Below, piece by piece: positions 30,059 to 41,310 of a stretch of DNA of 42,351 nt (position 1 is its first letter; every line of letters starts with the position of its first letter). Position numbers and translations under genes: made by a program. A model generated the notes under the pieces. The model saw only the letters and a list, made by a program, of their open reading frames with translations. It was not told the DNA's origin and ran no database searches. Source of the stretch: Zopfochytrium polystomum (taxonomy: Eukaryota > Chytridiomycota > Chytridiomycetes > Chytridiales > Chytridiaceae); assembly GCA_025765615.1 (NCBI GenBank), contig JAIVFJ010000431.1, forward strand, positions 1 through 42,351, given 5' to 3'.

Positions 30059-30525
30059 CTACAAAGTAAGGTGCATGGAGGGGATTGGGGGGCAGCGGTA
30101 GTGCGTCAGGGAACACGGGGATCGAGAGGGCAAGCGGACTCCGGTGTACACATTTCCGCTCATCTGCGCTTCGACGCTCGACGATCGACGATAGGCCCAG
30201 GACGGGTTCCGTGGGTGAAGAGGGAGCGAGCACGGTCGTTGTTGTGACTCGCTGCAAAAAGATGTCCTGCGCCACAACACTAGCTGCTGGAGGCTGAGAA
30301 GTCGGCACATACTAACCCAAGCAGCTGGACTCGGTGTGGCAAAAGAGCGCGCTCCCTCATAGCATGGAGCCACTCCCAACTGCTGCTGTTGCTGCTGCTT
30401 GTATGTGACCGTCTCGTCCACTCAGGTCCTCGTCCTCCCCCGCCGCGGCAGCGCCCGTCCAGTGTCTTGCCCAGGACTGCCCGCAGTTGCCAATCTTTAC
30501 ACGCGATTGACCAGCAAGAGACCAA
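30059..30525 (-). repeat. Upstream region of LRR copy 3, shared with copy 2
   Basis: Inverted counterpart of 24763-25152. On the minus strand a frame starting at ATG 30525 reads VLGKTLDGRCRGGGGRG and resembles the copy 2 frame, so a conserved 5' exon is possible. GA/CAG-rich triplets (30383-30400) encode Gln or Ser repeats depending on frame. Confidence 0.65.
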
Positions 30526-30946
30526 GTTCCCAAAGTCGTCTCACCGCCTCCGTCTCGGTCTCAAAGACCACCTAGAAGCCGCCAGTCATTGATTTTCCGT
30601 GGCAATATGTAGAATGTAGAGCGGGTCCATCCCGTTGTTACGTTGGAACGTTCTCTGCGGCAGCCTGGAAGTGCCGACCAAACTTGACGTTCAGTTTCTC
30701 CGACGTCGTTCTGCTCGGTGGCGCGCAACACTGCTAGCTCCATTTGTCACGCGCGTCATCGCGGCAAAAAGAGCGCGCACGCACACGCGCGTGTGAGCTC
30801 TTTTTGCCCCACAGTGAGACGAATGCATTCATCCCACCGCCTTCGAAGGAAGGGTTGTTTATGTTTTGAGCCGTTTTTGCCGATGTTGCCTCTGACGGTT
30901 CTGTCTCTCGGTCTGCTCGCATGCGGTCTCTCTGTCCTGTCTGTCC

Positions 30947-31001
<55 letters not shown>

Positions 31002-31315
31002 GACTCATCTGGAAGAAGCTTGTTCTTGGCCTCTCCGTATCATCAAAGTCTTCGTCCCTTCCCCTCCGAGCTCCTCAAGGTGAAGTCATCGTCGCCGCCG
31101 CCGTCGTTCGTCGTTCGTCATAGCCCTAGTTCGTCGTCGTCATAGTCGTCGTAGTAACGTCTTTCGTCCATAAACGGTGCCCTGCGTCGTTCGTCGTCGA
31201 CCTCCACCCGCACGCACGCCTTTCGCTGGCTGCCTACCCTACGCACCACCAACTATAGTGAGGGGATCTTTCGCTACTACCCCTTCGATCGAACAACAAC
31301 AACAACAACATCACG
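30526..31315. other. Intergenic and leader region of the Ctr gene
   Basis: Contains a TCTG tetranucleotide repeat (30945-31000), GTC/GTCGTC-rich sequence (31085-31160) and a CAA repeat (31291-31310) that ends five bases before the Ctr ATG. No supported gene. Confidence 0.6.
30945..31000. repeat. (TCTG)n microsatellite
   Basis: About 14 tandem CTGT units with one early variant (CCGT). Confidence 0.95.
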
Positions 31316-31420
31316 ATGGCATTACCACTCCCACCAAGGAGGGCCGTAACTGCCCTTGCTGCCGTCGCCCTGATCCTTTCCGCCATCTCGCCCATTTCCC
31401 TTGCCCAGTCCACCGCATCC

Positions 31421-31464
<44 letters not shown>

Positions 31465-32714
31465 GTCTACCACTGCAACCGGTTCCTCCGCTTCGGCCTC
31501 CCCATCATCTTCCACTGCGGCGTCCGATGCTCTGTCAGCCGCCCTGACGTCGCTCTGTCCATCCCCATCGACCCCGTCCTCTCTAGCCGTCTCGGCATGC
31601 TCTATGAAAGACTACTGCAAATCGCTCGGCACCACCGAGGAGGCCTGCTCCAGCGCCGCCCTCCTCGTCGACGCCTGCCAGGCCGACGGCAGCGCCGTGC
31701 CCGCCGTCGCCGCCCTGTCCTCGTCCTCCCCGACCGTCTGCAAGGACGCCGAGACCGCCTGCGCATCGTCTTCGTGCGGTTCCGTCCCCACCTCGTTGAT
31801 CTCATCGCTCAAAGTCCAGAGCAACATCTTTTCCTTCTGCGCTTCCTCGTCCGCCGCCGCACAGTGCAGCAGCTGCGTGCGGCCGAGTAACTCGTCGCAG
31901 TTCGCTAGCTGCGATTCGCTGACCGTCTACGGACAGATCTGCCGGGTAAGTCTGCGGGTATCAGTGGGCGTCTCCTTTGCCTCCTGAGCCAAGATCTGAC
32001 TGGGCGAGTCATCATTTTTCTCCGCAAACCCAGACCTCGCCCTCCACGTCAGCATGCAGCGATTACACGAGCCTCTGCTCGCTCTCGCCGCGTCCCATGT
32101 CCCTCGGCGGCCTCTGCGGCGGCCTCAGCTCCGCCACGGAGGACCCCACAACAACCGCCACAAGCCCGTCGACAACGACGACTTCCACTACAACCGCCGC
32201 CGCCGCCACCACCACGGAGGCGATGCCCATGATGACAATGTACTTCCACACCGGCATCACAGAGTACATCCTCTTTGAATCCTTCGTCCCAACAACCAGC
32301 GCCCAGTTCGCCGGCGCCTGGCTCTTCTGCTTCCTCCTCGCAGTCTCACCTCTCGCCGTCGCCGCCGCTCGCAGAAAATGGGTCGACAAGCGCGTCGCCG
32401 TCGCGAAATCCTCGCCCACCGTCTTCCCCCGGGACGGGAAGCCGTCCTCGGCGCCCTCCGCCGCTGACGCCACGCCCACCGGCCGCTCGCCGTTCCTGCT
32501 CCACTTTGCCGCCGCCGACGCCTCGTTCCACCTCCACCACGCCGTCAAGACCTTGCTCCGCGGAACAGAAGTCGCCCTGTCGTACCTCGTCATGCTCGTC
32601 GTCATGCAGTTCAACGTCGCGCTGTTCTTTGCCGTCGTCGCTGGCGTCGTTGTCGGCGCGTGGGTGTTTGAGTGGGACGTGGTGGAGGAGCGGGATGTCT
32701 TGTGCTGTGCTTGA
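31316..32714 (+). CDS. Ctr-family copper transporter with long Cys-rich extracellular N-domain
   Basis: Two exons, 31316-31945 and 32034-32714, phase 0, 436 aa. A signal peptide (AVTALAAVALILSAISPISLAQ) is followed by a poly-Ser tract encoded by TCG/TCA repeats and a domain with about 16 Cys (SLCPSPS, SACSMKDYCKS, EEACSSA, TVCKDAETACASSSCGS, QCSSCV, GQICR, SACSDYTSLCS). A Thr/Ser/Ala linker leads to the Ctr core: the Met cluster MPMMTMYFHTG, TM1 FAGAWLFCFLLAVSPLAVA, a long cytosolic loop, TM2 ALSYLVMLVVMQFNVALF with the copper-path MxxxM (MLVVM), and TM3 AVVAGVVVGAW with the GxxxG packing motif. The C-terminus ends Cys-Cys-Ala, recalling the Cys-rich end of Ctr proteins. Ctr trimers carry Cu(I) across the plasma membrane. 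The extracellular Cys-rich part, almost half the protein, could capture copper or be a structural disulfide domain; that is inference. Confidence 0.92.
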
Positions 32715-34219
32715 GGAGGGGGGTTTTTTTGGTGGGATCAGGGGACGGGGTGTGCGAGACGATGTTTGTTCGAAAGGAAGCCTTTGGGAAATGGTTCCCC
32801 ACAGTATGCGGGCAGGGTGTATGAATGCCGAGTATGGCGGGAGATGTGGCGTCTGTAGCGTTAGCATTCATTTCCTGGCGAGCGTCCTCGCAAGCTCTGT
32901 GGTTCAAATTGTACGTCTCCTTTTGCCACTCTTTCTTTCTTTTGGCCCTTGTCCTGATTCTTCCTCTCATGGACCGTGTACGAGTACGGGGAAGAAGAGG
33001 CAGAAAGAACGAAAAAAATTTCGAAACAATGACCGAACTGCAATATTTAGCAGTTCCAAAAGGTGCACAAGGATAAGCATTCCAAAACGGAAAAAGGGAG
33101 TTCGATTGCTTTCAAATGACCTTCCCACGCGGAAGCTCCCCATCTGCACTTTGCCGAAAGGGAGCGGAGGTCTATATCGGGACACCGTATAGCCCCACGG
33201 CAAATCAAATATTGCTGGTGGAGGGGGGTCTCTTACCGACCATCTGTCTCCCTCACAGACTCAAACAAGCGCATACTCTTTCTCCCTCTCTTACCGCTCT
33301 CCTTCCGCTTTCGCTGCACTCCGCGGGACCCCGTTTTTTCCGTCGGTTCGCTTTCCCGCTCCCGTCGGATTTTGCTCAAAGTTTTTTTTCGTGGGGCCAG
33401 ATCGCCAGCAAAGAGTACTTTTTTTTTTTTGCAATTTTTTTCCAAGCATAGGACAGCAAATCCGGATGCACCCCAAGAGTTCCACTCCGTTGAAAACTCC
33501 CTTCCTCGCTCTTTCCCTCCAGCTAGCTGCCCGCTCGAACCATGGAGTACCGTTGCACGCAGTCGTCCGCGCCCCCGTCCGCCACCGCCGTCCCCGTCTG
33601 GGCCAACCGATTCGACCGGCTATGTAACCTCGGTCGCTGAGAAATGGTGAGAATCCCAACGCGCACTACCCAAGAGCTGGAGGAAGGGGGCGGTAGTGCT
33701 AAGGCTTACATCTCGGACCGAATGATCAAGGGAGGAGGAGGAGTGGGTCAACTCGCAAGAAAAACGCAGAACACGGCCCCCACCCGCTGCCCTACCAGCC
33801 CCCAACTAACCAGCAACTCATTCTCACACTCCCCCCCCCCCCCCCCCCCCCCCCCCGTTTTCCCGATTTGCAACCGATTCGGCCTTGCTTTTACGGCCCC
33901 CTTCCTTTCTCAAACCCTTCGACTGCAGTTCGACGCACCGGCTTCCGGATTGCTAGACTCTCGCTCACTGGCGGAAACGTTTACCTCATTGTCGATTGCC
34001 TTTTCTACCTTGAAACTTGGCATTTCCCCCTTATCGTCGCTTGACCAAAGCTTGGGAGTGCATTGGAGCAAGGATTTGTGTTTGAGTAAAGCGCATTATT
34101 GTTTTCTTTCCCCTTTTGTTGTTTGCCGCTCCAGTTCGCCACTCCAACTTACATCGTTTTCACTGTGGGCTTGGCTGGTCTCATAACACCAGTTTGCATC
34201 AGGAATGGTTTCATCGATA
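32715..34219. other. Intergenic spacer with homopolymers
   Basis: No supported gene. Holds A/T runs (33420-33430) and a 26-base C run (33831-33856). A short frame at 33541-33639 (MEYRCTQSSAPPSATA) is probably chance. Confidence 0.5.
33831..33856. repeat. Poly-C tract (26 C)
   Basis: An uninterrupted run of 26 C on the plus strand. Such tracts are assembly-sensitive and can be recombination sites; the LRR chimera junction also lies at a G/C run. Confidence 0.95.
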
Positions 34220-34703
34220 TCATTTTTCACGAAACAGTATGCTCAACTGTTGGGGATTGAAACAAAGGACAAGCTCCGAATTTTTACCGATGGGAGCTGG
34301 TGCATCCACCTCAAGTTCGCAGAATGTATACACGCCATTGTCGGTCCGTCTTGGTCCTGCTGCTGATTCCCCCTCCACCGCGGCTGCCACAGGCGGAGGG
34401 AGCCTCCCTACCGCTGCCGGGCTCACGAAGTCAACGTGCGGCGCTGTCCTCGTCCTCATCGGCGACTACGACAAGATCCCCGTCTTCAGAGTTGAAGGAA
34501 TTGGGGGCGGCCGCCCCGAGCACCAAACGCAGGCAGTTGTGTTGCACACTGCGACGGCGTTGGCGTCGTCGTGCAGGAGTGGGTGCATGGGCCAGGTTGT
34601 CGGTTTGGGCAGCCAGCTGGTACTCTAACATGTCGCTGGCGTAGGGTGCGAGGTTACCCACGACCGTGCGTCGCGTCGGCGGTCTCAACAGAGTTAGCAG
34701 CAT
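34220..34703 (-). CDS. Unrecognised candidate gene, one frame break
   Basis: On the minus strand one frame from ATG 34703 reads APYASDMLEYQLAAQTDNL and SFNSEDGDLVVVADEDEDS, then stops at 34431. The next frame continues at once with HVDFVSPAAVGRLPPP and ends FNPQQLSILFREK at 34220. A single-base change near 34440 would join them. The plus strand is also open over much of this span (frame from MGAGASTSSSQNVYT), so strand assignment is uncertain. No domain recognised. Confidence 0.25.
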
Positions 34704-34814
34704 TACTCACACCTGCATTCTTTCACTATTAATACTGGTCGCTGTGGATGTTTCGCACCGCAAAACATTCACGGTTGCCAGGGAAGGAAATGACTGGAAT
34801 AGACATTGAGATGA

Positions 34815-34815
34815 C

Positions 34816-34868
<53 letters not shown>
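34815..34868. repeat. (GA)n microsatellite
   Basis: About 25 GA units upstream of the minus-strand candidate gene. Confidence 0.95.
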
Positions 34869-34870
<2 letters not shown>

Positions 34871-35552
34871 AGCACCCACCCGTGACTAATTGAACCGCCA
34901 TGTTTCCCCCACACTGTGCTGTACATCTGTTGCTCGGCGCAAAAGGTAAGCAGACAGTGGGGGGGCGGAGGAGAGTGACCGCCTCACTCAACTCTTTTTG
35001 TAATTTCCCCCCCAACGTTAACGTAGTGCTTTGACGAAGGCCACCTCACAAACGCGCTGTGCCTGCACCAGAATATGTTCACGTCGGCGCACCCATTGGT
35101 AAAGTGGTATCGGCCATAAATGGGCAAGACAGGTTTGGTGGTGCGGTGTTTGGTTTACGTGTGCACTGGGTGCAGGACGTATGCGTGTAATGGCAAGCCG
35201 CGATGAACAACGCCACACTGATGCGGAGCAAGTGGGATTCATCAATCGTCGACTTCTACTGTGGGTATCCGCTGTGGAGCCAATGCGGGTATGTACTCGT
35301 ACGCCTGACAGAACTAAATGCAATTTTATGTTTCGTATGTTTAGTCTCCTGTCGTTTAGCACCGCCACAACGGCACAAATCCACCCGACGGTTCCACTGC
35401 CCGCGTGCGTGGGGTTTTTTACAATTTTTATGTTTGTCTTCGTTTTCTCCACGAATGTCCTTCAAACGGAGCGCGCAAAGAAAAGAAAAAAAAACAAAAC
35501 AAAACTGGTTGTTTATATTAATAATATTTACATAATCAATCATCAATCAATC
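34869..35552. other. Intergenic spacer
   Basis: No supported gene. AT-rich near 35490-35550, the likely promoter and leader of the membrane-protein gene. Confidence 0.5.
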
Positions 35553-36206
35553 ATGGGGTCGGTCCTGTCTCACCCAACTCCAACTACGCCGTCGTCGAAC
35601 GCAACACCCTCCACAACCTCCACAACGTCCACGACCGCTGCGCCGACGCCCGCACCAGCCGGCTCGTCCGCAACCCCCTTGATCGCCCCCCAACCCGCCG
35701 CGACCGCTCCCAACTCCGACAACGCCCTGACCACTCTGCTCCAGCGCCACGCCCCGACCTTCATCCTCCTCGTCCCCGCCCTCCTCCTCGCCCCGGCCCT
35801 CCTCCGCTTCCCGCGCCAGTCCCTCGTCGCCGCAAACTTTCTCGCCCTCGTCCCGTACCTCGTCTCGAACTGTGGGGTCATGCTCGTCTTTGTTCTCATC
35901 GTCGACGACGCGTCCCCTCGCTTCAACAAGAGAATTACGGACACCGCCTTCCAGGCAGGCGTCGCGTGTCTTGCGGTTTACCCCGTCGTTAACATTGCCG
36001 CGACTACAGCGCTGCTGTGGACCGGCAAGGCGCCGGCGGAGATGGGTGCTGGGTTGCGGACGCTCGTCGCGGCGCCGTGGGTCGTGTGGGGGTTGTTTTG
36101 GTCGATCAGGTGGTGGTCCACGCCGCCCCCGCCTAGCGTCGTGTCGTTGGCGTTGATGTGGGGGTACGAGGCGTTTGCGTTGTGGACTGCCGGCGTGTTT
36201 TCGTAG
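35553..36206 (+). CDS. Small multi-pass membrane protein (parent of the duplicated 3' end)
   Basis: Single-exon gene, 217 aa. The N-terminus is MGSVLSHPTP, a possible N-myristoylation context (Gly2, Ser at position 6), followed by a Thr/Ser/Pro/Ala linker to about residue 57. Five hydrophobic segments follow: about 68-85 (PTFILLVPALLLAPALL), 91-117 (VAANFLALVPYLVSNCGVML), 134-157 (GVACLAVYPVVNIAATTALL), 169-185 (VAAPWVVWGLFWSI) and 195-215 (SVVSLALMWGYEAFALW). A WSIRWWSTPPPPS loop lies between the last two. No family recognised. The ATG at 35553 follows an AT-rich stretch; the frame is open upstream, but that sequence is not coding-like. The last 300 bp and the following T-run were copied into LRR copy 1. 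Confidence 0.7.
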   Translation: MGSVLSHPTPTTPSSNATPSTTSTTSTTAAPTPAPAGSSATPLIAPQPAATAPNSDNALTTLLQRHAPTFILLVPALLLAPALLRFPRQSLVAANFLALVPYLVSNCGVMLVFVLIVDDASPRFNKRITDTAFQAGVACLAVYPVVNIAATTALLWTGKAPAEMGAGLRTLVAAPWVVWGLFWSIRWWSTPPPPSVVSLALMWGYEAFALWTAGVFS

Positions 36207-36402
36207 CGGCGGCGGCGGGAGTGGGGCGATTCCTTTTTTTTTTTTTTTTTTTGTTTCCGTCTGGGGCTTCTCATATAATGATTCCGATTTCAGATCCCTC
36301 AAAATAGCTTGCTTCAAGTAAAATGACATGAGAAAAAGTGCCAAACTGCATTTATATGACTAACTGAACATCCGTTGCACCAACAAAGCTCGTGGGCCCG
36401 CG

Positions 36403-39401
36403 TCAAACGATGCTGGACGAGACCATCAGCAACCATTCCCATCCTTCTTTCCCTACCTTCCCAACGGCTACCTTCTTGGCCTTTTCCCCCATCATTTCCC
36501 ACGAATCCTTCAGAACCACCAGCCGTTTCTCCAGGACGGTGACGGCCAATGCGCAAGCAAACGCCGCTAGTAACGAAGCTCGATTGTCGAGTGCCCCCGG
36601 AGGTGGCGGGGTCTTCAAAATGGCGTCATCCAGTTGGCAGACGATCTCCTCCTCGCTCTTGCCCATCCATCCCGCGATGGGAGCTACGGTGTCGCCGAAC
36701 GAGCCGTCAAACATCTGCAAGCGGACCAACGAGTTGAGTTGGGCTTCGGGGGTGATTGCGGCCGATTTTGAAGCGGAAACGACGGAGTCAGCAACCGCTG
36801 CTCCAACGGGGGCCGGCAATGCGAATGAACTCGATCGAATCGATGATGAGGGTACAGCAGCTACTTTAAGCTGCCGCTGGTAGAGCTCTTGGATCGGAGC
36901 GCTCGACTCCTCTGGCAGAGCTTGACCGTAATCCTCAACGTCATCATCATAATCCACCAGACAAGATTCAGCTTCGTATGCGACGGCCATCGCGTGATCA
37001 ACATACGCATTAGCGAGCAGCCGACCGGCTGCGGGGGTTGGGCTTCCGCCATCGAACAAGCCGAACCCCATGTCGTCGTCCGACTCCTCATTTTCCTCCA
37101 GGATCGGCTCCTTGTATTCCACAACAACCGCCTCCCACTCGGAATCTTCAGCCCCTTGCGAATCCAACCCGGACTCTGCTGCCTGCCCGTGAGGAGCGCT
37201 ACCCGCCTGCGCTGCTCTTCTCTGCCTCCTCCTGGCGCTGGGTTGCGCGCTCCTCCACAGCTACAAAGGAGGTGTACTTTGACGTCAATCCGTACTTTAC
37301 GCCGACGCGAACGATCTCGGCTTTGCGGTCCGACTCGCTCGCCGGCATGTCTTGGTCCATGAACGACTTCATGTCCTCGAGGTCCCGGATGAGCTTGCGG
37401 GCGGCCAGCACGTGGAGCGTCTCCCCAGGCTGCGAGAGAACTTTGACGGGCACTTCGAGTTCCAAGGGGCCGTCGGGAGAGGTTCCTGTGATCCTCACGC
37501 AGGTTGGAGGGGGGATGGAGGCGTCGAGGATGGCGTAGGAGTGGAACCGCGTTCCGGGCCACAAGGTTGGAACCACGAAGGGGGCCGATTGAATGAGCCC
37601 CGGGGGCGAAGCGATTGGAATGGGCTGCGGCTTGGATTCCGTGCCAAACAGACTGATGACTGGCTTCTCGGCAGCTGGCGCGACGACGGTAGGGGCGCTC
37701 CATCCGTTCCCACCCGTCCAATCAATGGTATAGTCTTGAACAGGCGGCATGACGGCGGCTTTCAGCATTTTGATAATCTTCGGCTGGAGCTTCTCGTTGC
37801 TGTCCACCACGAACTGAGCGAACCCGCCGCCGTGGCGCGCCATCCCTTCGACTAGGTTGTGCGACACGTCGCGGCCGATTCCCAGCGAAAACACCCTCGC
37901 AAACGCCGTCTGACCGCTGCGGAGCTTGATCTGCTCTGCTTCCTTCACCCTTGCCGGAAATGAATGCAAACAGCGAGTCGGCGGACCAGATCTCGCCGTC
38001 CGTGAGCACGAACAGCTGCGTCGGCATGTCTTTCCGGCGCTTCTCAAAGACGGCTTCCACGGCGGCTCGGAGCTCGGTCCCGCCCATGTCCGCTTTGAGA
38101 TTCTCGACGTAGTGCTCGGCTTCCTTCATCGAATGCTCTGTGTATTCGACGGATGCCGGGAAGAGCGACGCGAAACTGCTGCCAAACCCAATAATGTTGA
38201 AGTAGAGACCGGCAGTGGCGGGCATCGAACGCAGAAGCAGCTGAAGCGCCAATGAGGCGGACCTGATCTTGTCACCGCTCATGGACCCTGAGCGGTCAAC
38301 CAGGATGATAATCTCTGTTCGAATCTGCGAGATGAAATCGTTGGCGGTTAGATCTTTTGCGCAAAACAAGGTTGGAAGCTTGAAATATAAGCTTACCTCG
38401 TTCAACGCAAATCGAGGGACCATTGTGAGGCCCAAAGCGTAAGTATTGTGCTGTGGGTGTCGTTCCATCAAACATCGCGGCTGGTCAGCGGTTTTCGACT
38501 TGACGACGAGCACCATTTCCTGGTCCAAATACGCATTGTTGGAGTCCAGCCGAACGAGCGCACGACAAGGATCAAAGGGTTCGCTCGCGGCGGCCAGTCG
38601 AGGTTCCAATGCTTACGTTGACCGATGTGTGCGAGGGGCTTTGGATGGACGTAATGGCCCCTCCCATCCCGATTTCGATAGTGACGCTCGGCTCATCTGC
38701 TTGTAAATCGATGGGGCCGAGCGTGTTTGCGACAAAAGTGGCAACGTTTGATGAATTGGAGGAGTTTGGAGCGGGCTGCACTCCATATCGCTCGTGCAAG
38801 TGTTTGGACAGGAGCGTGAAACGGATCTCGTCGGACTCGTTATTGTGGGACAGCTCCTGAATGTACGTGATACGTGTGGTTACTTGACCTCCGCGCAAGT
38901 TACCGACGGAAACCTGAAACACTGAAAAGGGGAAAGAAGCGTCGGTTAGACGTGCTCTGCTGGGCGCCAGTAGAAACTGCTCTCAGGCACTCACCGTCCG
39001 CCATGTGCTGCTCGAGGAGCCCGGCAGACTTTCCAGCCTGTACCGCCGAATCAAACTCTTTCCTTGCCTCCGCCTTTTCTTTCGCGACGCCCCGGATAAC
39101 AGCGCCGTCGCTCGAAGCGCACTCGAATCCGCAGACCGCAGCGTTTTCGGGTAACGGGAACATGTAGATGGTCTCATCGCGCACGGTTGCGGTCGCGGCG
39201 TCCACAGGGCGATCGGGATCGGCGACGACAGGCGACGCAGAGTCCGCCCGGGAAAAGACTTGGGTGATGACGACGCGGGCGCCCGAGTCCACGAGGGTGG
39301 CCTTGGCGCGGAGCGAGACGGCGGTGAATGAGTGCGACAGCGGCGGTGGAGTCGAGCGGTGCACGACGACGAGGGCTCCCCAGCAAGTTAGGGCGGGCAT
39401 T
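36403..39401 (-). CDS. VIT and von Willebrand factor A domain protein, with apparent frameshifts
   Basis: Minus strand from ATG 39401. Exon 1 ends at 38995; exon 2 starts at 38921 (ADVFQVSVGNLRGGQV across the junction). The VIT domain is recognised by DETIYMFPLPENAAVCGFE, KEKAEARKEFDSAVQAG, GLLEQ and SVGNL. A second intron (38396-38335, in frame, stop-free) separates MVPRFALNE from the vWA domain. That has the MIDAS residues ILVDRSGSMSG (DxSxS), MGGTEL and FVLTDGE, then VFSLGIGRDVSHNLVEGMARHGGG. The C-terminal part has LTSKYTSFVAVEER and an acidic tail ending LLMVSSSIV. The frame changes near 38612, near 37950 and near 37200. Each is explained by about one base, not by splicing (for example AAGGGTG for AAGGTG). 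The architecture matches VWA5A/PARP4-like VIT-vWA proteins. Either a young pseudogene or a gene with sequence errors. Confidence 0.8.
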
Positions 39402-39500
39402 CTGAGCGCAGGGTGGAAGAATGGAAGAGAGGGAGGAGGCAGGTGGGATGAGGGAGGGGGCGGATGAGGATTGGGATGGAGCGTCCTCCCCGCTTGAGCC

Positions 39501-39508
39501 GTTTTATG
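39501..39508 (-). promoter_or_regulatory. TATA-like box of the VIT/vWA gene
   Basis: CATAAAAC on the minus strand, about 100 bp upstream of the ATG at 39401. Compare TATAAAAC before the SDR gene. Confidence 0.4.
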
Positions 39509-39539
39509 GGGGTCGTTGGGGGAAAGGGGGCACAGCCAC

Positions 39540-39684
39540 TGAAACGGTCTCGGATACAATTGCATCGTATTTGTATGTGTGGAACTTGGCTGTGGCTGAC
39601 CAGAGCGTCACGTGCATCTTCTGTGGGCAGAAGATTACACCAGACAACTTCACGCTCACCAAAGGCGAGGCAATGTGCTGCTAA
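39540..39684 (+). CDS. Possible zinc-finger (LIM-like) fragment
   Basis: A plus-strand frame reads SVTCIFCGQKITPDNFTL, then KGEAMCC and TAA. The CxxCxxxI pattern with a later Cys pair resembles the first half of a LIM domain, but the second half is absent and no ATG context is convincing. It overlaps the upstream region of the VIT/vWA gene. May be chance. Confidence 0.2.
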
Positions 39685-40447
39685 CGAAGATCGCTGGACG
39701 ATTCCCGAACGCGCTTTCCAAAGCTGCTATTCGATCCAAGTATTGACGTTCGTTCCGTCAAGGGCAGCAGCTGAAAGACCATGATCACCTGGGTAATGTG
39801 CGCAATGCTCTTTTTGTTGCTGCCATCACCGTCTTGTAAGCTCAGAAGCTTGAAATGGTGTTTGGGAAGCAGGGATTGAGATTGACTGGGTGAATCAGTG
39901 TTGTATTCTCTTGATGGATTGGTGGAAGGGAGTGGGCTGCAAGCTGTGGCTGCAAGGACAAGTACGACGTACATTCTCGAAGTGGGTTGCGCCTTTCAAT
40001 AGTGGTGGTTCAGCCAGGGGAAACCGGCGCACTGTCGCTTCGAATATGAACCTGTGTCTCGACGTAGAAGCAAGCTGGCAGTAAAAACGAACGGCACAGC
40101 CGACGCAGGCCGTCCCTCGCCCAATCGAATTGCCAGGATCTTTAATGAACTGCCTTTCCGCCTGAGGCTCGAGAATAATCTGAAAAAAATTTGCTTCTTC
40201 CGCGTACAAATCCATCCATCTGAGTAGTCGACAGTTGAAATACAATCACTGTTAAGCGGCACGACCAAGATTAACTGAGGCCCCAAGACTCGGAGGTGGT
40301 GATCGACTTGGTAACACGAAACGCAAAATGGCGAATCGCCAGGAGCGTCAGAATTGTCTATTCACCGCTCAGTGTGAGCGACTCGCGCCCTCTCCAAAAT
40401 TCAGAGAGATTAAGGAAGTAACACACGACACCATCATCGTACCCAAA
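39685..40447. other. Intergenic spacer
   Basis: No supported gene. A minus-strand frame near 39895-40245 is open but unrecognisable. Confidence 0.45.
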
Positions 40448-41207
40448 TTATTCCGGCTGACCAAGCCTTTCCCTTTCCGTCCAGGCGACTCCTAATCCTT
40501 TCCGCAAATCGGCAGCCCGTCGCAGTAGCTTTGCGCTGACCCCAGCGCCATCCAAGACCACACGACCCGGTCCACCGTCCTCTCTCATTTCGAGGAGGGA
40601 TCGAATGTCTAACGGGACGCCCCAAGACCCGAGCAGCAGCGATTTTTCCTTTGAATGGAAGCGCCATACTCCTGAAGCTGCGCGTGCCAAAGGCCAAGCA
40701 GCAACATTGAAAACTTGGCGAGGAGAAATTCAGCGTTCCCGACCGCCTGGAAGCCCACGATGACGCCACTGCTGTAGGACTGCGCAGTTGGAATGAGACC
40801 GCGTCCGCGGCGTCGTGGACGACGTAGCGCCGGCGAGTTCGTTGACGCGTTCGGTGGCGCGAGCCATTGGTCCCTCGGCAGGTGGCGCGGAATGTGCGAC
40901 TGGCGTTGTAGCGGCGGAGCACCTCTCTTCGCCAGCGGTGGCCGTTGTCCTGGTCGACGGCCTAGTGCGTTCGCGCCCGAGGAAGGCGATCGTTTTTTTT
41001 TTTTAATTTGGGTAGGAATTAGCACCGACACAACCGGACGTGAGCATCCACCCCTTCCGCCCTGTCCTCCTACTTTGCGAAGGGCCGAACACACCTGGGT
41101 GGCGGCGAGAAGCTCGAGGATCTGGCAGGCGGGCGAGGATGCTGTCGAGCACGTCGCTCCTTCTGGGCACAGAACAGATCGGCCGGTGGCGGCACGCCTG
41201 CTGCCAT
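40448..41207 (-). pseudogene. Broken F-box-like gene
   Basis: Coding-like pieces in order on the minus strand lie in different frames: MAAGVPPPADLFCAQKE from ATG 41207; DVLDSILARLP; QILELLAATQ; then, after a probable GT-AG intron (about 41048-40964), VDQDNGHRWRREVLRRYNAS. Further on come VIVGFQAVGNAEFLLAKF and finally LLLGSWGVPLDIRSLLEMR and VVLDGAGVSAKLLRRAADL, with a stop near 40448. DVLDSILARLP/ILELLAAT/WRREVLRR has the hydrophobic spacing of an F-box. At least three frame changes separate the pieces. Because GC-rich DNA here is open in several frames, both the gene and its identity are tentative. Confidence 0.3.
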
Positions 41208-41310
41208 TTATTGTAGCGCGAATTTGTGGCCTAGCTTCCAACACCAGAGTAACCGAGATCGAGTCGAGACCCACCCACAATCCCTTCCTCCATCTCTGTC
41301 TACCTCAAAG

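Noticed and set aside
35181..35552. N-terminal extension of the multi-pass membrane protein
   Set aside because: The open frame upstream of 35553 has A-rich, non-coding-like composition, and the ATG at 35553 starts the Ser/Thr-rich leader.
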